From NCBI RefSeq assembly GCF_027596085.1, contig NC_072451.1:5900231-5964230 (forward strand): DNA of 64,000 nucleotides. The letters are read 5' to 3'. Source of the DNA: Anoplopoma fimbria (taxonomy: Eukaryota; Chordata; Actinopteri; Perciformes; Anoplopomatidae). Both the position numbers and the translations under genes were made by a program. Under the pieces are notes generated by a model, which was not told the DNA's origin, did not search any database, and saw only the letters and a program-made list of their open reading frames with translations. The stretch's first letter is position 1. Every line of letters starts with the position of its first letter. This document shows, in pieces, positions 62,640 to 64,000 of the stretch.

Positions 62640-63148
62640 AATGTCTTGTTTCTTCCAAATAGGCTTTATTATAAAAGAAATCCTTGATAAAACAATCAAC
62701 ACTTTCAAATAACAAGAAACAAATGTTTTTAACTGTTTCGAGGAGGAAGGGGGGATCATGGGGGGAGGAAGAGGCCTGAACAACAATACCACGACACTAA
62801 ACAAAAATGTAAAAGATACAATATGTGAAAAAAGTGACAAAACCTGACAACACAAGCTCAAGAAAAGCAAAGCAAGCCTACTTCCAGTTTTAACCGACTA
62901 CGTTCGTAGAGGCAAAAAGCGTGTGGGTACTTTGAAGCAATGTGACAATGTCATCGGACGAACTCTCTGCGAAAATGACATTCTGCATTGCATATTTGCA
63001 AGAAAAGAGTTGATGACCCTTCGGTGCGAAAAATCTATACATTTGACGCTCACTTCACATTTAAGATTTAGGGGGAGGGGGGGAGGAGTCGTGACATGTT
63101 TACAACCAAAACGGAGGAATAATGAGGGGACAGAGAGGGACGGACCAC
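62640..63148 (-). other. srsf11: SRSF11 3'UTR with polyadenylation signal
   Basis: On the minus strand AATAAA lies at 62,665-62,670, about 480 nt past the stop, with cleavage expected near 62,645. The UTR includes a C-rich stretch (plus strand GGGGGAGGGGGGGAGG at about 63,071-63,086). Confidence 0.55.
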
Positions 63149-64000
63149 CTAATCGCTGACATCCATGTCCTCTTCGTGGTGATCGTCAGCTCCGTTTACT
63201 TTGGCCTGCTTCACAGGCCTCGATGTGCCGTTACCTTCTACAGACTGAGGAGACAAAGCAGAGTCGTCAGAATCCTTCCTGTCCTCCCTCTCCTTCTCGC
63301 TGTCATAGCCTTGTTCTTCCTCATCATAATCTCTGGTGACCTATGAAAGGAAAACCAATGGATGTGACAGTGTAAAGCATAAGGAGCCCCACTGGTTTAA
63401 CACCAGAACAGCAACGCTCAAGGTAAGTGTGTCAAATACACAATACTGACCTTTACATCTCCTTTCTCTCCGTCTGATTTCCTCTCTCGTTCCCGCTCTC
63501 TCTCTCGTTCTCGCTCTCGTTCTTTGTCCTTGCTTTTCTTTTTCTTGCTGACGGAGCGTTCGCGTTCATCACGACTGCGATCTTTTTCACTCTTGCGGTC
63601 CTTGTCCCTTTCCTTATCCCTTTTCTTTTCCTTCTTGTGTCTGTGGAGGTTGGAGAGGAAAAGTCAAGTGTGTTATAAAATGTCCTGCATGTACCAACAA
63701 CAATCTCCTCAGAAACTTAAGTGTTTAGCTGTAGTAGTATCTACGAATATTTCACATAAACACACCAACCTTCTAGGAGATGGAGTCCTCTTTTTGGGAG
63801 GAGATCGGCTATGGCTTCGACTTCTCTTGCGTCTCCTGTGTGGCAGATCAGGACAAAGAGATTACTACTTGAAAACAAAAGATTTGGTAGCTGCAATACA
63901 AAAATGTACGCTTTGAATTTTTGTTCTGTCTGAGCACACGAGGTGGTTTGCTGTTCTCACCTGTCCCCGCTGTGTGATCTCCTGGCTGTGCTGTAGCTCT
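63149..64000 (-). CDS. srsf11: Serine/arginine-rich splicing factor 11 (SRSF11), C-terminal part
   Basis: The last four coding exons on the minus strand: 63961-64000 (cut by the window edge), 63770-63835, 63451-63640 and 63149-63340, with GT-AG borders and matching phases; stop TAG at 63,149-63,151. The readable protein begins SYSTARRSHSGDRRRKRSRS. It continues through SPSPRRHKKEKK-type text (here PSPRRHKKEKKRDKERDKD), a long Arg/Glu and Lys/Asp mixed-charge block (KKKKSKDKERERERERER), then VTRDYDEEEQGYDSEKE and the acidic end ADDHHEEDMDVSD. This matches the C-terminus of vertebrate SRSF11 (p54), a nuclear SR-family factor that binds splicing partners through its RS-rich region. The RNA-recognition motif lies outside the window. 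The Arg-Glu repeat codons (GAGCGAGAACGAGAG) form an imperfect microsatellite. The convergent arrangement with ANKRD13C matches human 1p31. Confidence 0.95.

Overview
The window is nuclear genomic DNA from a spiny-rayed (percomorph) teleost fish. The protein-coding exons are orthologous to vertebrate genes, introns have canonical GT-AG borders, and the non-coding DNA carries repeat families typical of fish: Tc1/mariner MITEs, hAT-type MITEs, a tRNA-like SINE with a GGAT tail, a foldback element, and long AC and GGAT microsatellites. Nothing prokaryotic or viral was seen. All calls rest on reading the sequence; no database search was run.

Region 1 (about 1-42,960) is a gene desert. I could not support any protein-coding gene there. 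It holds decayed DNA transposons, SINE copies, simple repeats (a GGAT/GATA array at 21.8-22.3 kb and a 150-bp AC run at 32.85-33.0 kb), one candidate TATA-type promoter near 19.78 kb, and low-repeat stretches that could be conserved regulatory DNA. Its last 4 kb (38.9-42.96 kb) is a complex array: a composite Tc1-type MITE of about 570 bp plus a flanking block of about 250 bp repeats with a period of about 820 bp and stops about 470 bp before the EFCAB14 start codon.

Region 2 (42,960-64,000) is gene-dense, with four genes in alternating orientation. EFCAB14 (+, 9 coding exons, 43,434-48,350) is a single-pass membrane protein with a C-terminal EF-hand. ZNF830 (-, intronless, 49,912-50,982) is a C2H2 nuclear splicing/genome-stability factor, tail-to-tail with EFCAB14. 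ANKRD13C (+, 13 coding exons, 51,739-60,876) is an ER-associated ankyrin chaperone, head-to-head with ZNF830 across 756 bp. SRSF11 (-, the last four coding exons, running off the right edge) is an SR splicing factor, tail-to-tail with ANKRD13C. The ANKRD13C/SRSF11 pair has the same convergent order in human chromosome 1p31. EFCAB14 (human 1p33) and ZNF830 (human 17q12) are not neighbours of that pair in human.

The most interesting local structure is the ZNF830/ANKRD13C intergenic region. A unit of about 190 bp, comprising the first 13-14 codons of ZNF830 plus the shared CpG-rich promoter with a TCTCGCGAGA-type element, has been tandemly duplicated. The distal copy was later split by an insertion of about 160 bp that looks like a poly(A)-tailed retroposed fragment. 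The duplicate carries a decoy ZNF830 start codon that opens an overlapping upstream ORF. Other notable items are a Penelope-like hammerhead-ribozyme signature in ANKRD13C intron 2 and a hAT MITE with a perfect 8-bp target duplication nested inside an older foldback element in EFCAB14 intron 8.
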